This document shows positions 1 to 7,446 of a stretch of 14,644 nt of DNA, one piece after another. The position numbers and the translations under genes were made by a program. This stretch comes from Anaerolineaceae bacterium (GTDB lineage: Bacteria > Planctomycetota > Phycisphaerae > FEN-1346 > JAACEH01), in NCBI GenBank assembly GCA_011682595.1, contig JAACEH010000007.1:1-14644 (forward strand). The letters run 5' to 3'. The number at the start of each line of letters is the position of its first letter. Positions within the stretch are counted from its first letter, which is position 1. Under the pieces are notes generated by a model. The model ran no database searches and was not told where the DNA came from. It saw nothing but the letters and a program-made list of their open reading frames with translations.

Positions 1-106
1 CCAGCATGCGAACCAGCACCTCGCCGTCGGCCAGCGGCAACAGCTCGAACTGTCGCTCCTCGAGCGGCTGATTGAATCCCACCAACACCTGCGTCCTGGT
101 CTTCAC
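1..106 (-). CDS. Medium-chain (zinc-type) alcohol dehydrogenase-like protein, N-terminal fragment
   Basis: The first 35 codons of a leftward gene are present; the rest lies beyond the left edge. The translation starts VKTRTQVLVGFNQPLEERQF and continues with LADGEVLVRML. This is the usual opening beta-strand pattern of the MDR/zinc-dependent alcohol dehydrogenase superfamily, where an Ala-Val-Leu strand is followed by 'GEVLVRV'. The GTG start (104-106) has an AAGGAG ribosome binding site about ten bases upstream on the minus strand. The catalytic zinc ligands and Rossmann fold would be outside the window, so neither substrate nor zinc dependence can be read. It is divergent from a sugar isomerase-like gene, which makes a polyol or sugar dehydrogenase plausible. 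That role is inference only. Confidence 0.6.
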   Translation of the reverse strand, partial: MKTRTQVLVGFNQPLEERQFELLPLADGEVLVRML

Positions 107-166
107 GTCGCGAGTTCTCCTTCCCGGCAGCAAGGTTCTTCGGGTACGTCTCCCGGAAAGCTCAAC

Positions 167-194
167 ATCATAATCAATGTTCCCTGCTTTGCAA
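167..194 (-). promoter_or_regulatory. Putative sigma70-type promoter for the leftward dehydrogenase gene
   Basis: On the minus strand TTGCAA (189-194) and TATGAT (167-172) are separated by 16 bases. The -10 matches TATAAT at five of six positions and the -35 matches TTGACA at four of six. The predicted transcript would start near 160, leaving a leader of about 54 bases before the GTG at 106. The region is AT-richer than its surroundings. Prediction by eye only. Confidence 0.4.
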
Positions 195-225
195 GTCCCT
201 GGCCGGCAATCTCTCCGAGAGGGCG

Positions 226-254
226 TTGCACCCGGCCCGCGAATCTGGTAAAAG
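226..254 (+). promoter_or_regulatory. Weak putative promoter for the sugar isomerase-led gene run
   Basis: TTGCAC (226-231) and TAAAAG (249-254) are separated by 17 bases, and would give a transcript starting near 261 with a leader of about 53 bases before the ATG at 314. The -35 matches consensus at only three of six positions and the -10 at four of six. The remaining bases of 107-313 show no gene. The two putative promoters face away from each other across 195-225. Confidence 0.27.
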
Positions 255-313
255 CCTCCTGTGTCGAGCACTTGACCGGACCCCCTGCGTCACCCGCACG
301 GAAAGGACGTAAG

Positions 314-1159
314 ATGAAGATCGGCATCCAGAGCGTCTGCACGGCCGACCTCGAGGTCGAGGGAGTGATCAGCCTGGCCAAAGAGCTGGGCCTGGACGGC
401 GTGGAACTGGCCGCCGGGTACTTGGGCAAGTTTCGCGGCGAACCTGAAGGCCCCCAGTGGCACATCTCGACCGCCGACACGCTGGCCAGTGCCGAGACCG
501 CCGCCCTGCTGGCCCGCCAGGCGGGGGTCGAGATTTTCGCCTTCGCTTCCCGCTGCGAGGTCGAGGAACTCGAGAAGTTCGAGAGCCTGTGCCGGGCCGC
601 CGGAAGCATCGGCTGCCCCCTGGTCCGCATCGGCTGCGGACGCTACGACCCCGGGCTCGGCTACTGGGGTTCGATGAACCGCTCGCGCAAGCTCCTGGCC
701 GCGGCGATCGAGATCGCCCGCAAGCACGACGTCCGCCCCGTGGTCGAACTGCACGACAAGACCATGGCCGACGGCGTCCTGGCCTCATACGAACTGGTCC
801 GCGAGTTCTCGCCGCGCGAGGTGGGCATCATCTTCGACGCCGGCAACGCCCGGCTGTTCGGCTATCAGCCCTGGCCGCAAGCCCTCGACATTCTGTTCGA
901 CTACATCAGCCACGTCCACGCCAAGGACCTGGCCTGGGTCCGCGAGGGCGACAAGGTCCGCCTCGATTTCACCGGCCCCGGCCAGGGATTCGTCGAGTGG
1001 GCCGAACTGCTGAAGCTGCTCAAGGATCGCGGCTACGAGGGATACCTCTCGATCGAGGACTATCGCGGCGGCTGGTGCCGGAAGAACCCCGACTGGCCCG
1101 CCGAACGCAAGGCAGGCCAGTGGAAAGAATTTCTGGAGGGAATTCTTAAAACGCTTTGA
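314..1159 (+). CDS. Sugar phosphate isomerase/epimerase-like TIM-barrel protein
   Basis: This is a 281-residue member of the xylose isomerase-like/AP endonuclease 2 TIM-barrel superfamily, which includes tagatose and psicose epimerases, inosose dehydratases and hydroxypyruvate isomerases. It opens with MKIGIQSVC, a typical first beta-strand. Candidate metal ligands lie in the expected order: Glu145 in VVELHD, Asp175 in IIFDAGN, His200/His202 in HVHAKD and Glu248 in LSIEDY. The segment GPGQGFVEW before the last strand is also typical. The ATG at 314 is chosen over an upstream TTG at 272 because GAAAGGA (301-307) lies at ribosome-binding distance and the fold starts there. The exact substrate cannot be read. 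It precedes a uronate isomerase-like gene with a 69-base gap, so a shared role in sugar or sugar-acid breakdown is likely but inferred. No signal peptide is seen, so it should be cytoplasmic. Confidence 0.8.
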   Translation: MKIGIQSVCTADLEVEGVISLAKELGLDGVELAAGYLGKFRGEPEGPQWHISTADTLASAETAALLARQAGVEIFAFASRCEVEELEKFESLCRAAGSIGCPLVRIGCGRYDPGLGYWGSMNRSRKLLAAAIEIARKHDVRPVVELHDKTMADGVLASYELVREFSPREVGIIFDAGNARLFGYQPWPQALDILFDYISHVHAKDLAWVREGDKVRLDFTGPGQGFVEWAELLKLLKDRGYEGYLSIEDYRGGWCRKNPDWPAERKAGQWKEFLEGILKTL

Positions 1160-1167
1160 CCCGCGCT

Positions 1168-1190
1168 GTAGGGCCACGCCATGGCGTGCC
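1168..1190. repeat. Short REP-like palindrome, GTAGGG plus CACGCCATGGCGTG
   Basis: A perfect 14-base palindrome (CACGCCATGGCGTG, 1175-1188) follows GTAGGGC, eight bases after the stop codon of the TIM-barrel gene. The same architecture, GTAGGG then CACGSCATGSCGTG, recurs at 4867-4887 after hypF. Two sites with the same frame but compensating base changes in both arms suggest a dispersed palindromic repeat family in this genome. It could also form a small transcript hairpin. No target duplication was seen. Confidence 0.55.
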
Positions 1191-1228
1191 TGCCGTATTC
1201 TGAAGATAATCCCACAGGAGAGATAGTC

Positions 1229-2500
1229 ATGTCCAAGCTCGTCGAATCGCTCTACGCCGAGATCGAAAAGATCCAGGCTATCGACATCCACAGCCACGTC
1301 CGCCAGCTCCGACCCGGCGCCGCCGGCCTGCGCGAGCTGCTCAGCTACCACTACTACACCGAGCTGGCCTTCTCGTCCGGCCTGCCCAAGGAGAAAATGG
1401 CCGACTCCCTGCCCGACGAGCAGATGGTCCCTGCCCTGGTCGAGGCCCTGGCCGATTTCAACAACACCGTCCAATACGGCTGGATGATAGAACTGGCCCG
1501 TGAACTTTTCGACTTCAAGGATCGCCACCTGACCGTTGACAACTGGAAGGCCCTGTCGGATGCCGCGGCGGCAAAACTCGGCGGCCCGGGATGGACCGAC
1601 GAGGTCCTTCGTCGCGGTAATATCGAGAAAGTCTTCCTGACCAACACCTTCTCGGAAGACCTGGAAGGGTTCGACCGCCGCAAGCTCGTTCCCTGCCTGA
1701 GGTGCGACGACCTGGTTTTCGACATCGCCGGCCCGGAGACCCTCGAGGCCCTGGCCGCCCGCAGCGGCGTCACCGTCAGCGACACCGCCAGCCTGAAGAA
1801 GGCCCTGGGCGGCGTCTTCGACTACTTTGTTCAGCACGAGGCCAGGAGTGCCGCCATCAGCCTGCCGCCGGAGTTCGTCTGCAGGGCCGTCGAATCGTCG
1901 GAGGCCGAGCCGCTCCTGACCGCCGCCCTGCAAGGCCAGACGCTCAGCGACCGGGAGTCGGCCCGCCTGCGCTCCTTCATCTTCTACCTGCTGGTCGACG
2001 GCTGTCGTGAGTTCAAGTTGCCCATGCAACTGATGATCGGGGCCGTCCGCGGGGCCTACCGCCACGGCGTCAAGGGCGGCACCGACCTGGTCGCCAACAC
2101 GGCAAGCCTGACCCAGTACGCCGACCTTTTCAACCGCTTCGACGACGTGACCTTCACCGTCAGCTACCTGTCGCCGACCATGGCCCACGAACTGCTGACC
2201 TACACCTGGATTTTCCGGAACGTCCGGGCCTCCGGACACTGGTGGTACACCAACATCCCGGGCTACATCGAACCCGACCTGCGCTGCCGCATCGAGGCCC
2301 TGCCCCGGACCAAGCTGCTCGGCTATTACAGCGACGCCTACTACGTCGAGTTCACGCTGCCCAAGTTCAACATGTACCGCCGCTGCCTGTCCCGCGTGCT
2401 GGCCGGTCAGATCGAGACCAAGCGCCTCGGCGAATCCGAGGCCCTGGCCGTGGCCACCTGCCTGCTTCGCGACAACCCGAAGGAAATCTTCGGCCTCTGA
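1229..2500 (+). CDS. Uronate (glucuronate) isomerase-superfamily amidohydrolase
   Basis: The 423-residue product looks like a divergent member of the UxaC/glucuronate isomerase branch of the amidohydrolase superfamily. The N-terminal IDIHSHV (His21, His23) is the first metal-binding HxH. Late in the protein GHWWYTNIPGYIE (His337 onward) and LLGYYSDAYYVEF (Asp369) align by pattern with the WWFND and LTDSRS blocks of UxaC, followed by the MYRRCLSRVL helix that matches its YFRRIL helix. UxaC is usually near 470 residues, so this copy is shorter. Known UxaC interconverts D-glucuronate with D-fructuronate, but the substrate here is not assured. The ATG at 1229 is chosen because AGGAG (1216-1220) precedes it by eight bases; the upstream ATG at 1181 falls inside the palindromic repeat. 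hypF follows after 15 bases. No signal peptide is visible. Confidence 0.7.
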   Translation: MSKLVESLYAEIEKIQAIDIHSHVRQLRPGAAGLRELLSYHYYTELAFSSGLPKEKMADSLPDEQMVPALVEALADFNNTVQYGWMIELARELFDFKDRHLTVDNWKALSDAAAAKLGGPGWTDEVLRRGNIEKVFLTNTFSEDLEGFDRRKLVPCLRCDDLVFDIAGPETLEALAARSGVTVSDTASLKKALGGVFDYFVQHEARSAAISLPPEFVCRAVESSEAEPLLTAALQGQTLSDRESARLRSFIFYLLVDGCREFKLPMQLMIGAVRGAYRHGVKGGTDLVANTASLTQYADLFNRFDDVTFTVSYLSPTMAHELLTYTWIFRNVRASGHWWYTNIPGYIEPDLRCRIEALPRTKLLGYYSDAYYVEFTLPKFNMYRRCLSRVLAGQIETKRLGESEALAVATCLLRDNPKEIFGL

Positions 2501-2515
2501 CGACGAAAGCCTCAC

Positions 2516-4861
2516 ATGGGAACGGAGAAACAGATTCGCCGCCGCATTCGCATCACCGGCACGGTTCAGGGCGTGGGCCTGCGCCCCTGGGTCCACCGTC
2601 TGGCCACCGCGCATGGCCTGGGCGGCCACGTTCTCAACGATACCCGCGGCGTGCTGATCGAGGTCCAGGGGCCGGCGGCCGATGTCGAGGATTTTCTGGC
2701 CGCCGTCCGTGGCGACGCCGGCGGCGATGACGCCCCGCCACCGTTGGCCCGCATCGACCGGTGCCGGGTCACGGACATCGAGCCCGCGGCTGCCTCCGAC
2801 GACGGCCGGCAAGGGCGGTTCGAGATTCGTTTCTCCCAGGCCCTGACCCCCGCCGCCACGCAGGTCTCCCCCGACATGGTCATCTGCGACGACTGTCGCC
2901 GCGAACTACTCGACCCGGCCGACCGGCGCTACCGTTACCCCTTCATCAACTGCACCAACTGCGGCCCGCGGTACTCGATCATCTTCGACGTCCCCTACGA
3001 CCGGCCGCGGACGACGATGAAGGTCTTCGCCATGTGCCCGGACTGCCGGAGGGAATACGACGACCCGGCCGACCGGCGATTCCACGCCCAGCCCAACGCC
3101 TGCCCCGCCTGCGGACCGAGGCTCGAACTGTACGACGCCGACGGCGGCGGGATCGATTGCGACGACCCGGTCGAGTTCGTCCGCGGCAAACTCCTTGACG
3201 GAGCCATCGTGGCCATCAAGAGCCTGACCGGCTTTCACCTGGCCTGCCAGGCCCGCAGCCGGGAGGCCGTGGCCGAGCTTCGTCGCCGCAAGAGGCGCGA
3301 CCGGAAGCCCCTGGCCCTGATGGTCGCCGACTGCGAGCAGGCGGCCCGGCTGGTTCACCTCGACGAGGCCGCCCGCCAACTTATCGAGTCGCCCGAGCGG
3401 CCGATTGTCCTGGCCCTTCGCCGAGCCGAGGCAGAGGTCGCCCCAGGCGTCGCCCCGCGGAGCCTTTACCTGGGCCTGATGCTGCCCTGCGCCCCGTTGC
3501 AGGTGTTGCTCTTTGCCGGCGACTTTCCGTCGCTGGTCATGACCAGCGCCAACATCAGCGAAGAACCGATGTGCCGCCAGAACGGCGAGACGGTCCGGCG
3601 CATGCGGGGCATCGCCGACTACTACCTGCTGCACAATCGCGACATCCGGACCGTCTGCGACGACTCGCTGACGACGGCCCAGTGCGGGCGGCCGCTGGTG
3701 ATCCGCCGGGCCCGGGGCTACGCGCCGCGGCCAATTCCGCTGCCCCGGCCCGAACCGCCGCAAACGATCCTGGCCGTCGGACCGGAGTTGAAGAATTGCG
3801 TCTGCCTGACCCGCGGCGGCCGGGCTTACCTCTCTCAGCACATCGGCGACCTGAAGAATCCCCTGGCCACCGCTTACTTCGAAGAGACCATCGACAAGCT
3901 GTCGCGGCTGCTGGAGGTTCGCCCGGCGGTGGTCGCCCACGACCTGCACCCGGCCTACCATTCGACGCGCTACGCCCGCCGGCTCGAGGGCGTCCGCCTG
4001 ACGGCGGTCCAACATCACCACGCCCACATCGCCGCCGTCTCGGCCGAGCACGGACTGACCGAGCCGCTGGTCGGTCTGGCCATGGACGGCACGGGCTACG
4101 GGACCGACGGGACGGTCTGGGGCAGCGAGTTTCTCCATGTTCGCCCCGACGGGACGTTCACGCGGCTCGGCCACCTGCGCTACACCGCCCTGCCCGGCGG
4201 CGATGCAGCCATCGAAAAGGTGGTCCGCGTGGCCTGGTCGCTGCTGCTCGAGGCCTTCGGCGAGGAGGCGGACTCGGTGGCCGGGCGGCTCCTGCCGACG
4301 ACGACCGCCCGGGAGCGAACCGTCTGGCGGCGGATGATCGAGCAGGGGCTCAACTCGCCCCCGGCCTGCGGGCTGGGCCGGCTGTTCGACGCCGTGAGCG
4401 CCCTGGCCGGCCTGGCCACCGAGAGCACCTACGAAGGCCAGGCGGCCATCGAGCTGGAAGCGGCGGCCGAGGACGGCGTCACCGAGCGGTTCTCCTACCA
4501 GGTGGCCGATTCCCCCGAGGGGCCGGGCTTCGAGATCTCGGCCCTGCCGCTGGTTCGTGACCTGGTGGCGGCGCTGGAAGCTGGTCAATCGGCCGGGAAC
4601 GTCTCGGCCCGTTTTCACAACACCGTCGCAGCCTTTTTGTTGGACGGGGCCCAGCGGCTGCGTAGAATTACCGGTGAAACGCGCATCGCCCTGTCCGGGG
4701 GATGTTTCCTGAACCGCCGCCTGACCGAGCGACTGGTCGCGGCCCTGCAGAGTGAGGGCTTCAGGGTGTACCGTCAGCGCGAGGTCTCGCCCGGCGACGG
4801 GGGCCTGGCCCTCGGCCAGGTGGAAGTCGCCCGCCAGAGGATGATCGCCGGAACGGTCTGA
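2516..4861 (+). CDS. hypF: Carbamoyltransferase HypF, [NiFe]-hydrogenase maturation
   Basis: HypF takes carbamoyl phosphate, makes carbamoyl-adenylate and passes the carbamoyl group to the C-terminal Cys of HypE, the source of the cyanide ligands of the hydrogenase iron. All four expected domains are present in 781 residues, a normal length. The acylphosphatase domain is N-terminal, with GTVQGVGLRP (Arg23) and Asn41. Two zinc fingers follow: Cys124/127-Cys146/149 and Cys174/177-Cys196/199, each C-x2-C-x18-C-x2-C. Next come a YrdC-like domain (about 205-400) and a Kae1-like C-terminal domain with HHHAH (500-504) and MDGTGYG from 523. The ATG at 2516 lies 15 bases after the preceding stop; its ribosome binding site is weak. 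HypC is separated by a 242-base element-filled gap, so the hyp genes may be in one transcript or split there. HypA, HypB and the hydrogenase itself are not in the window. Confidence 0.96.
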   Translation: MGTEKQIRRRIRITGTVQGVGLRPWVHRLATAHGLGGHVLNDTRGVLIEVQGPAADVEDFLAAVRGDAGGDDAPPPLARIDRCRVTDIEPAAASDDGRQGRFEIRFSQALTPAATQVSPDMVICDDCRRELLDPADRRYRYPFINCTNCGPRYSIIFDVPYDRPRTTMKVFAMCPDCRREYDDPADRRFHAQPNACPACGPRLELYDADGGGIDCDDPVEFVRGKLLDGAIVAIKSLTGFHLACQARSREAVAELRRRKRRDRKPLALMVADCEQAARLVHLDEAARQLIESPERPIVLALRRAEAEVAPGVAPRSLYLGLMLPCAPLQVLLFAGDFPSLVMTSANISEEPMCRQNGETVRRMRGIADYYLLHNRDIRTVCDDSLTTAQCGRPLVIRRARGYAPRPIPLPRPEPPQTILAVGPELKNCVCLTRGGRAYLSQHIGDLKNPLATAYFEETIDKLSRLLEVRPAVVAHDLHPAYHSTRYARRLEGVRLTAVQHHHAHIAAVSAEHGLTEPLVGLAMDGTGYGTDGTVWGSEFLHVRPDGTFTRLGHLRYTALPGGDAAIEKVVRVAWSLLLEAFGEEADSVAGRLLPTTTARERTVWRRMIEQGLNSPPACGLGRLFDAVSALAGLATESTYEGQAAIELEAAAEDGVTERFSYQVADSPEGPGFEISALPLVRDLVAALEAGQSAGNVSARFHNTVAAFLLDGAQRLRRITGETRIALSGGCFLNRRLTERLVAALQSEGFRVYRQREVSPGDGGLALGQVEVARQRMIAGTV

Positions 4862-4903
4862 AAAAAGTAGGGGCACGGCATGCCGTGGTACGTGTTTAGC
4901 CAT

Positions 4904-5027
4904 GTAGGGGCACCCCTTGCGGGTGCCCGCAAGAGACCAGCTCGTGCTTGCTGCTCTGCGTAGTAGCTTGCTACGCAGAGTAGTAATGACAAGGGCGTTC
5001 GCGGGCGGGGGCAAGCCCCGCCCCTAC
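4904..5027. repeat. Inner MITE-like palindromic element with GTAGGGGC/GCCCCTAC ends
   Basis: A 124-base element has exact 8-base inverted ends, GTAGGGGC (4904-4911) and GCCCCTAC (5020-5027). Each end also folds on itself: GGGCACCC/GGGTGCCC (4908-4915 with 4921-4928, loop CTTGC) and GGGCGGGG/CCCCGCCC (5003-5010 with 5016-5023, loop GCAAG). Both subterminal hairpins have related loops (CTTGC and its complement GCAAG), so the two ends are mirror copies. The centre holds a third hairpin at 4954-4980. No coding capacity is believable here. A clean target-site duplication is not evident. Confidence 0.6.
4954..4980. repeat. Central perfect hairpin, 10-bp stem and 7-base loop
   Basis: CTCTGCGTAG (4954-4963) and CTACGCAGAG (4971-4980) are perfect inverted copies around the loop TAGCTTG. 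It lies near the middle of the inner MITE-like element. No T-run follows it, so it does not look like a standard intrinsic terminator, though the three stacked hairpins may slow RNA polymerase or protect the 3' end of hypF mRNA. Confidence 0.7.
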
Positions 5028-5103
5028 AAGAAAACACAGAAACGCCATGTTGCTAAATACGTACAAGCGTGGCCATGCCACCCACAAGCAGGAGAAAAGA
5101 TTT

Positions 5104-5349
5104 ATGTGCCTTGCCGTAGCGGGAAGACTTGTCGAGCGAAATGAGAACGAGGGCACAGTCGATGTGCGCGGCAATCGGGTGCAGACCCGTCTGGACGTGG
5201 TGCCGGAAGCCGCCCTCGGCGACTATGTGCTGGTGCACGCCGGTTTCGCGATCACGGTCATCAGCCCGGAGGAAGCGGCTGCAACCGACGAAGCTTTCGA
5301 GGAACTGGAACGTGTCAGACGAAAAGACGCAGACAAACCAGCGGAATGA
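5104..5349 (+). CDS. hypC: Hydrogenase maturation chaperone HypC (HypC/HybG family)
   Basis: This 81-residue protein begins MCLAVAGRLVE, and the Cys after the initiator Met is the invariant HypC residue that contacts HypD and the hydrogenase large-subunit precursor. The middle has the expected OB-fold pattern, with ALGDYVLVHAGFAI (a variant of the family's GDYVLVHVGFAI). HypC carries the Fe(CN)2CO unit with HypD. The start at 5104 is fixed by the MC motif and by AGGAG (5090-5094) nine bases upstream. A longer reading from 5047 would run through the palindromic element and is rejected. The final 38 bases overlap hypD, so HypC and HypD are probably translationally coupled. The Glu/Lys-rich tail is ordinary for the family. 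Confidence 0.95.
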   Translation: MCLAVAGRLVERNENEGTVDVRGNRVQTRLDVVPEAALGDYVLVHAGFAITVISPEEAAATDEAFEELERVRRKDADKPAE

Positions 5350-6406
5350 GTTGTGCCGCAAGATCGCCAAGCTGATGGCCGCCCTGCCCCAGGAGCGGGT
5401 GAGCATCATGGAAGTCTGCGGCACGCACACCGTGGCCATTCACCGGGCGGGCCTGAAGGGCTTGCTGCCGGCTAAGCTGCGCCTGGTCAGCGGGCCGGGC
5501 TGCCCGGTCTGCGTCACGCCGCAAACCTACATCGACGCCCTGATCGATCTGTCCCAGCGGCCGGGCGTCCGGGTGGCCACCTACGGCGACATGATCCGCG
5601 TGCCGGGCCGGGAGACGACGCTGGAGCGGGTGACCGGCCGGGGAGCCCGGGTCAGCGTGGTTTACAGCGTCATGGATGCCCTGGAACTGGCCCGCCGGAA
5701 GCCCGCCGAGCAGGTGGTCCTGGCCGGGGTGGGCTTCGAGACGACGGCGCCGGCGACGGCGGTGGCCCTGAAGACGGCCCGGGACGAGGGCCTGGCCAAC
5801 TTTTCGGTGCTCAGCGCCCACAAGCTGATCGTCCCGGCCATGCGTGCCCTTCTGGCCGGCGGCGAGGTCCGCATAGACGGCTTCCTCTGTCCCGGCCACG
5901 TCAGCGTGATCATCGGGGCCGACGCCTACCGGGAGATTGCCGAACGGTTCGCCCGGCCGTGCGTCGTGGCGGGATTCGAGCCGGCGGAAATGCTGCTGGG
6001 CATCGAGATGATCGTCGCCCAGCTTGCCGCCAAGCGGGCCCGGGTCGGCAACGCCTACGCCAGGGTCGTCAGCGGCCCGGGCAACCGCGCCGCCTGGGCG
6101 ATGATCGAGGAGGTTTTCGAGGTGGCCGACACGCCGTGGCGCGGGCTGGGCACGATTCCCGGCAGCGGGCTGGCCATTCGCCCCGCACTGGCCGAGTTCG
6201 ACGCCGCGCGGCGCTTCGACCTGGAGATTTCGGACCGCGAGGAGGCCCACGGGTGCCGTTGCGGCGACGTCATTCGCGGGGCCATCGAGCCGCCGGACTG
6301 TCCGCTGTTCGCCGGCCGCTGCACGCCGCGCGAGCCGGTGGGGCCGTGCATGGTCAGCCGCGAGGGCTCTTGCCGGGCCCACTACAAATATTCCAGGAGC
6401 CTATGA
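5312..6406 (+). CDS. hypD: Hydrogenase iron-ligand scaffold protein HypD
   Basis: HypD, with HypC, holds the iron while the CN and CO ligands are assembled, and carries a [4Fe-4S] cluster. The 364-residue reading has the diagnostic MEVCGTHT (Cys36), GPGCPVCVTP (Cys64, Cys67) and CPGHVSVIIG blocks. The Cys-rich C-terminus has Cys315, 317, 330, 337, 346 and 354, the region that binds the cluster in known HypD proteins. I chose the GTG at 5312, because GAGGA (5299-5303) lies eight bases before it inside hypC and the length then matches the family. Upstream in-frame starts back to 5129 would overlap most of hypC. hypE starts four bases after its stop. Confidence 0.95.
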   Translation: MSDEKTQTNQRNELCRKIAKLMAALPQERVSIMEVCGTHTVAIHRAGLKGLLPAKLRLVSGPGCPVCVTPQTYIDALIDLSQRPGVRVATYGDMIRVPGRETTLERVTGRGARVSVVYSVMDALELARRKPAEQVVLAGVGFETTAPATAVALKTARDEGLANFSVLSAHKLIVPAMRALLAGGEVRIDGFLCPGHVSVIIGADAYREIAERFARPCVVAGFEPAEMLLGIEMIVAQLAAKRARVGNAYARVVSGPGNRAAWAMIEEVFEVADTPWRGLGTIPGSGLAIRPALAEFDAARRFDLEISDREEAHGCRCGDVIRGAIEPPDCPLFAGRCTPREPVGPCMVSREGSCRAHYKYSRSL

Positions 6407-6410
6407 ACTG

Positions 6411-7421
6411 ATGGCCGACCACGAGACGATTCTGCTGGCCCACGGCGGCGGCGGCGAACTGTCCGAAGAACTGATCCGCCGGGAGATTCTGTCGCGCTTT
6501 CGGTCGCCCGAGCTGGCCCGCCTGGCCGACAGCGCCGTGCTCGACTGGCCCGGCGGGCGGCTGGCCATGAGCACCGACGGCTACGTGGTGCGGCCACTGT
6601 TCTTCCGCGGCGGCGACATCGGGCGGCTCTGCATCGCCGGCACGGTCAACGACCTGTTGATGGCCGGGGCCCGGCCGCTGGCCGTCTCGCTCGGTGTGAT
6701 CGTCCGCGACGGATTCCCCATGGCCGACTTTCGCCGCATTCTGGATTCGGTCGCCGCGACGGCCGAGGAAGCGGGCGTCGAGGTCGTCACCGGCGACACG
6801 AAAACAGTTGACCACGATGCCGCCGACGGCATTTTCCTGACCACGGCCGGGGTGGGCGTCGTGCCCCGGGGACGGCGGCTCGACTATGCCGCCCCGCGGG
6901 AGGGCGACCTGGTGCTGGTCTCCGGCACGGTGGGCGACCACGGCATCGCCATCATGTCCGAGCGCCGGCAACTGGGTTTCCAGAACGAAGTGGCCAGCGA
7001 CGCGGCCCCGCTGGTCGAGGTGGTCGAAGCGCTGCTGGCGGCGGCGCCGAATACGCGCTGCCTGAAGGACCCCACGCGCGGCGGGCTGGCCGTGTCGCTG
7101 AACGAGATCGCCCGGGCCTGCGGGCGGACGATCGTCCTGGAGGAGTCGCGGGTGCCGGTCCGCGACGCCGTGGCCGGGGCCTGCGACCTGCTGGGGCTGG
7201 ACGTTCTGACCGTGGCCAACGAGGGCAAGCTCCTGGCCGTGGTCCCGGCGGAGGAGGCCGAGGCGGCCCTGGAGGCGATGCGGAAAACGCGTTACGGCAA
7301 GGAGGCGGCCACCGTGGGCCGCGTCCAGGAAGGTCGCCCCGGCGTGGTCGGCGTCAGCGCACTCGGCGGCCAGAGGATCATCGAGGTCCCTTACGGGGAA
7401 GAGTTACCCCGAATCTGCTGA
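6411..7421 (+). CDS. hypE: Hydrogenase maturation protein HypE, carbamoyl dehydratase
   Basis: HypE receives the carbamoyl group from HypF on its C-terminal Cys and uses ATP to dehydrate it to a thiocyanate, the donor of the cyanide ligand. The protein is 336 residues, the usual size, and ends in PRIC, the invariant tail with the acceptor Cys336. The N-terminal [13 protein letters not shown] and the [29 protein letters not shown] run are the ATP-binding signature of the PurM/HypE/SelD fold, with [16 protein letters not shown] further on. A GGAG (6396-6399) lies at the end of hypD. mqnA follows after 25 bases on the same strand, so the hyp and menaquinone genes may share a transcript. Confidence 0.97.
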   Translation: [336 protein letters not shown]

Positions 7422-7446
7422 GGGCGCACCAGGGGGAAAGGCAGCC

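Larger units (their letters stand above)
4867..5083. repeat. Outer palindromic element, interrupted by an inner palindromic element
   Basis: The hypF-hypC gap carries an imperfect inverted repeat whose arms flank a second element. The left arm begins GTAGGGG, has the perfect palindrome CACGGCATGCCGTG (4874-4887), then GTACGTGTTTAGC (4888-4900) and CATG. The right arm, read in reverse, has GTGGCATGGCCAC (5069-5081), then GTACGTATTTAGC (5052-5064) and CATG (5046-5049). Twelve of the 13 bases in the GTACGT block match. The right end lacks the CCCCTAC terminus. The right arm stops about seven bases before the hypC ribosome binding site. No open reading frame for a transposase is present, so it would be a non-autonomous (MITE- or REP-like) element. 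The left tip resembles the repeat at 1168-1190. Confidence 0.6.

Noticed and set aside
785..2812. Long minus-strand open frame of 675 residues opposite the sugar genes
   Set aside because: It lies antisense to two recognisable genes, has low-complexity Gly/Ala/Val/Gln-rich composition and no family motif. Such long antisense frames are expected from GC-rich codon use.
2906..5014. Minus-strand open frame of 702 residues opposite hypF
   Set aside because: It is antisense to a fully motif-supported hypF and runs into the palindromic element; no domain is recognisable.
4917..5174. Small open frames over the hypF-hypC gap in both directions
   Set aside because: They consist of translated palindromic repeat sequence and lack ribosome binding sites and family resemblance.
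5315..6382. Minus-strand open frame opposite hypD
   Set aside because: Antisense shadow rich in Arg, Ala, Gly and Gln; hypD on the other strand has all family motifs.
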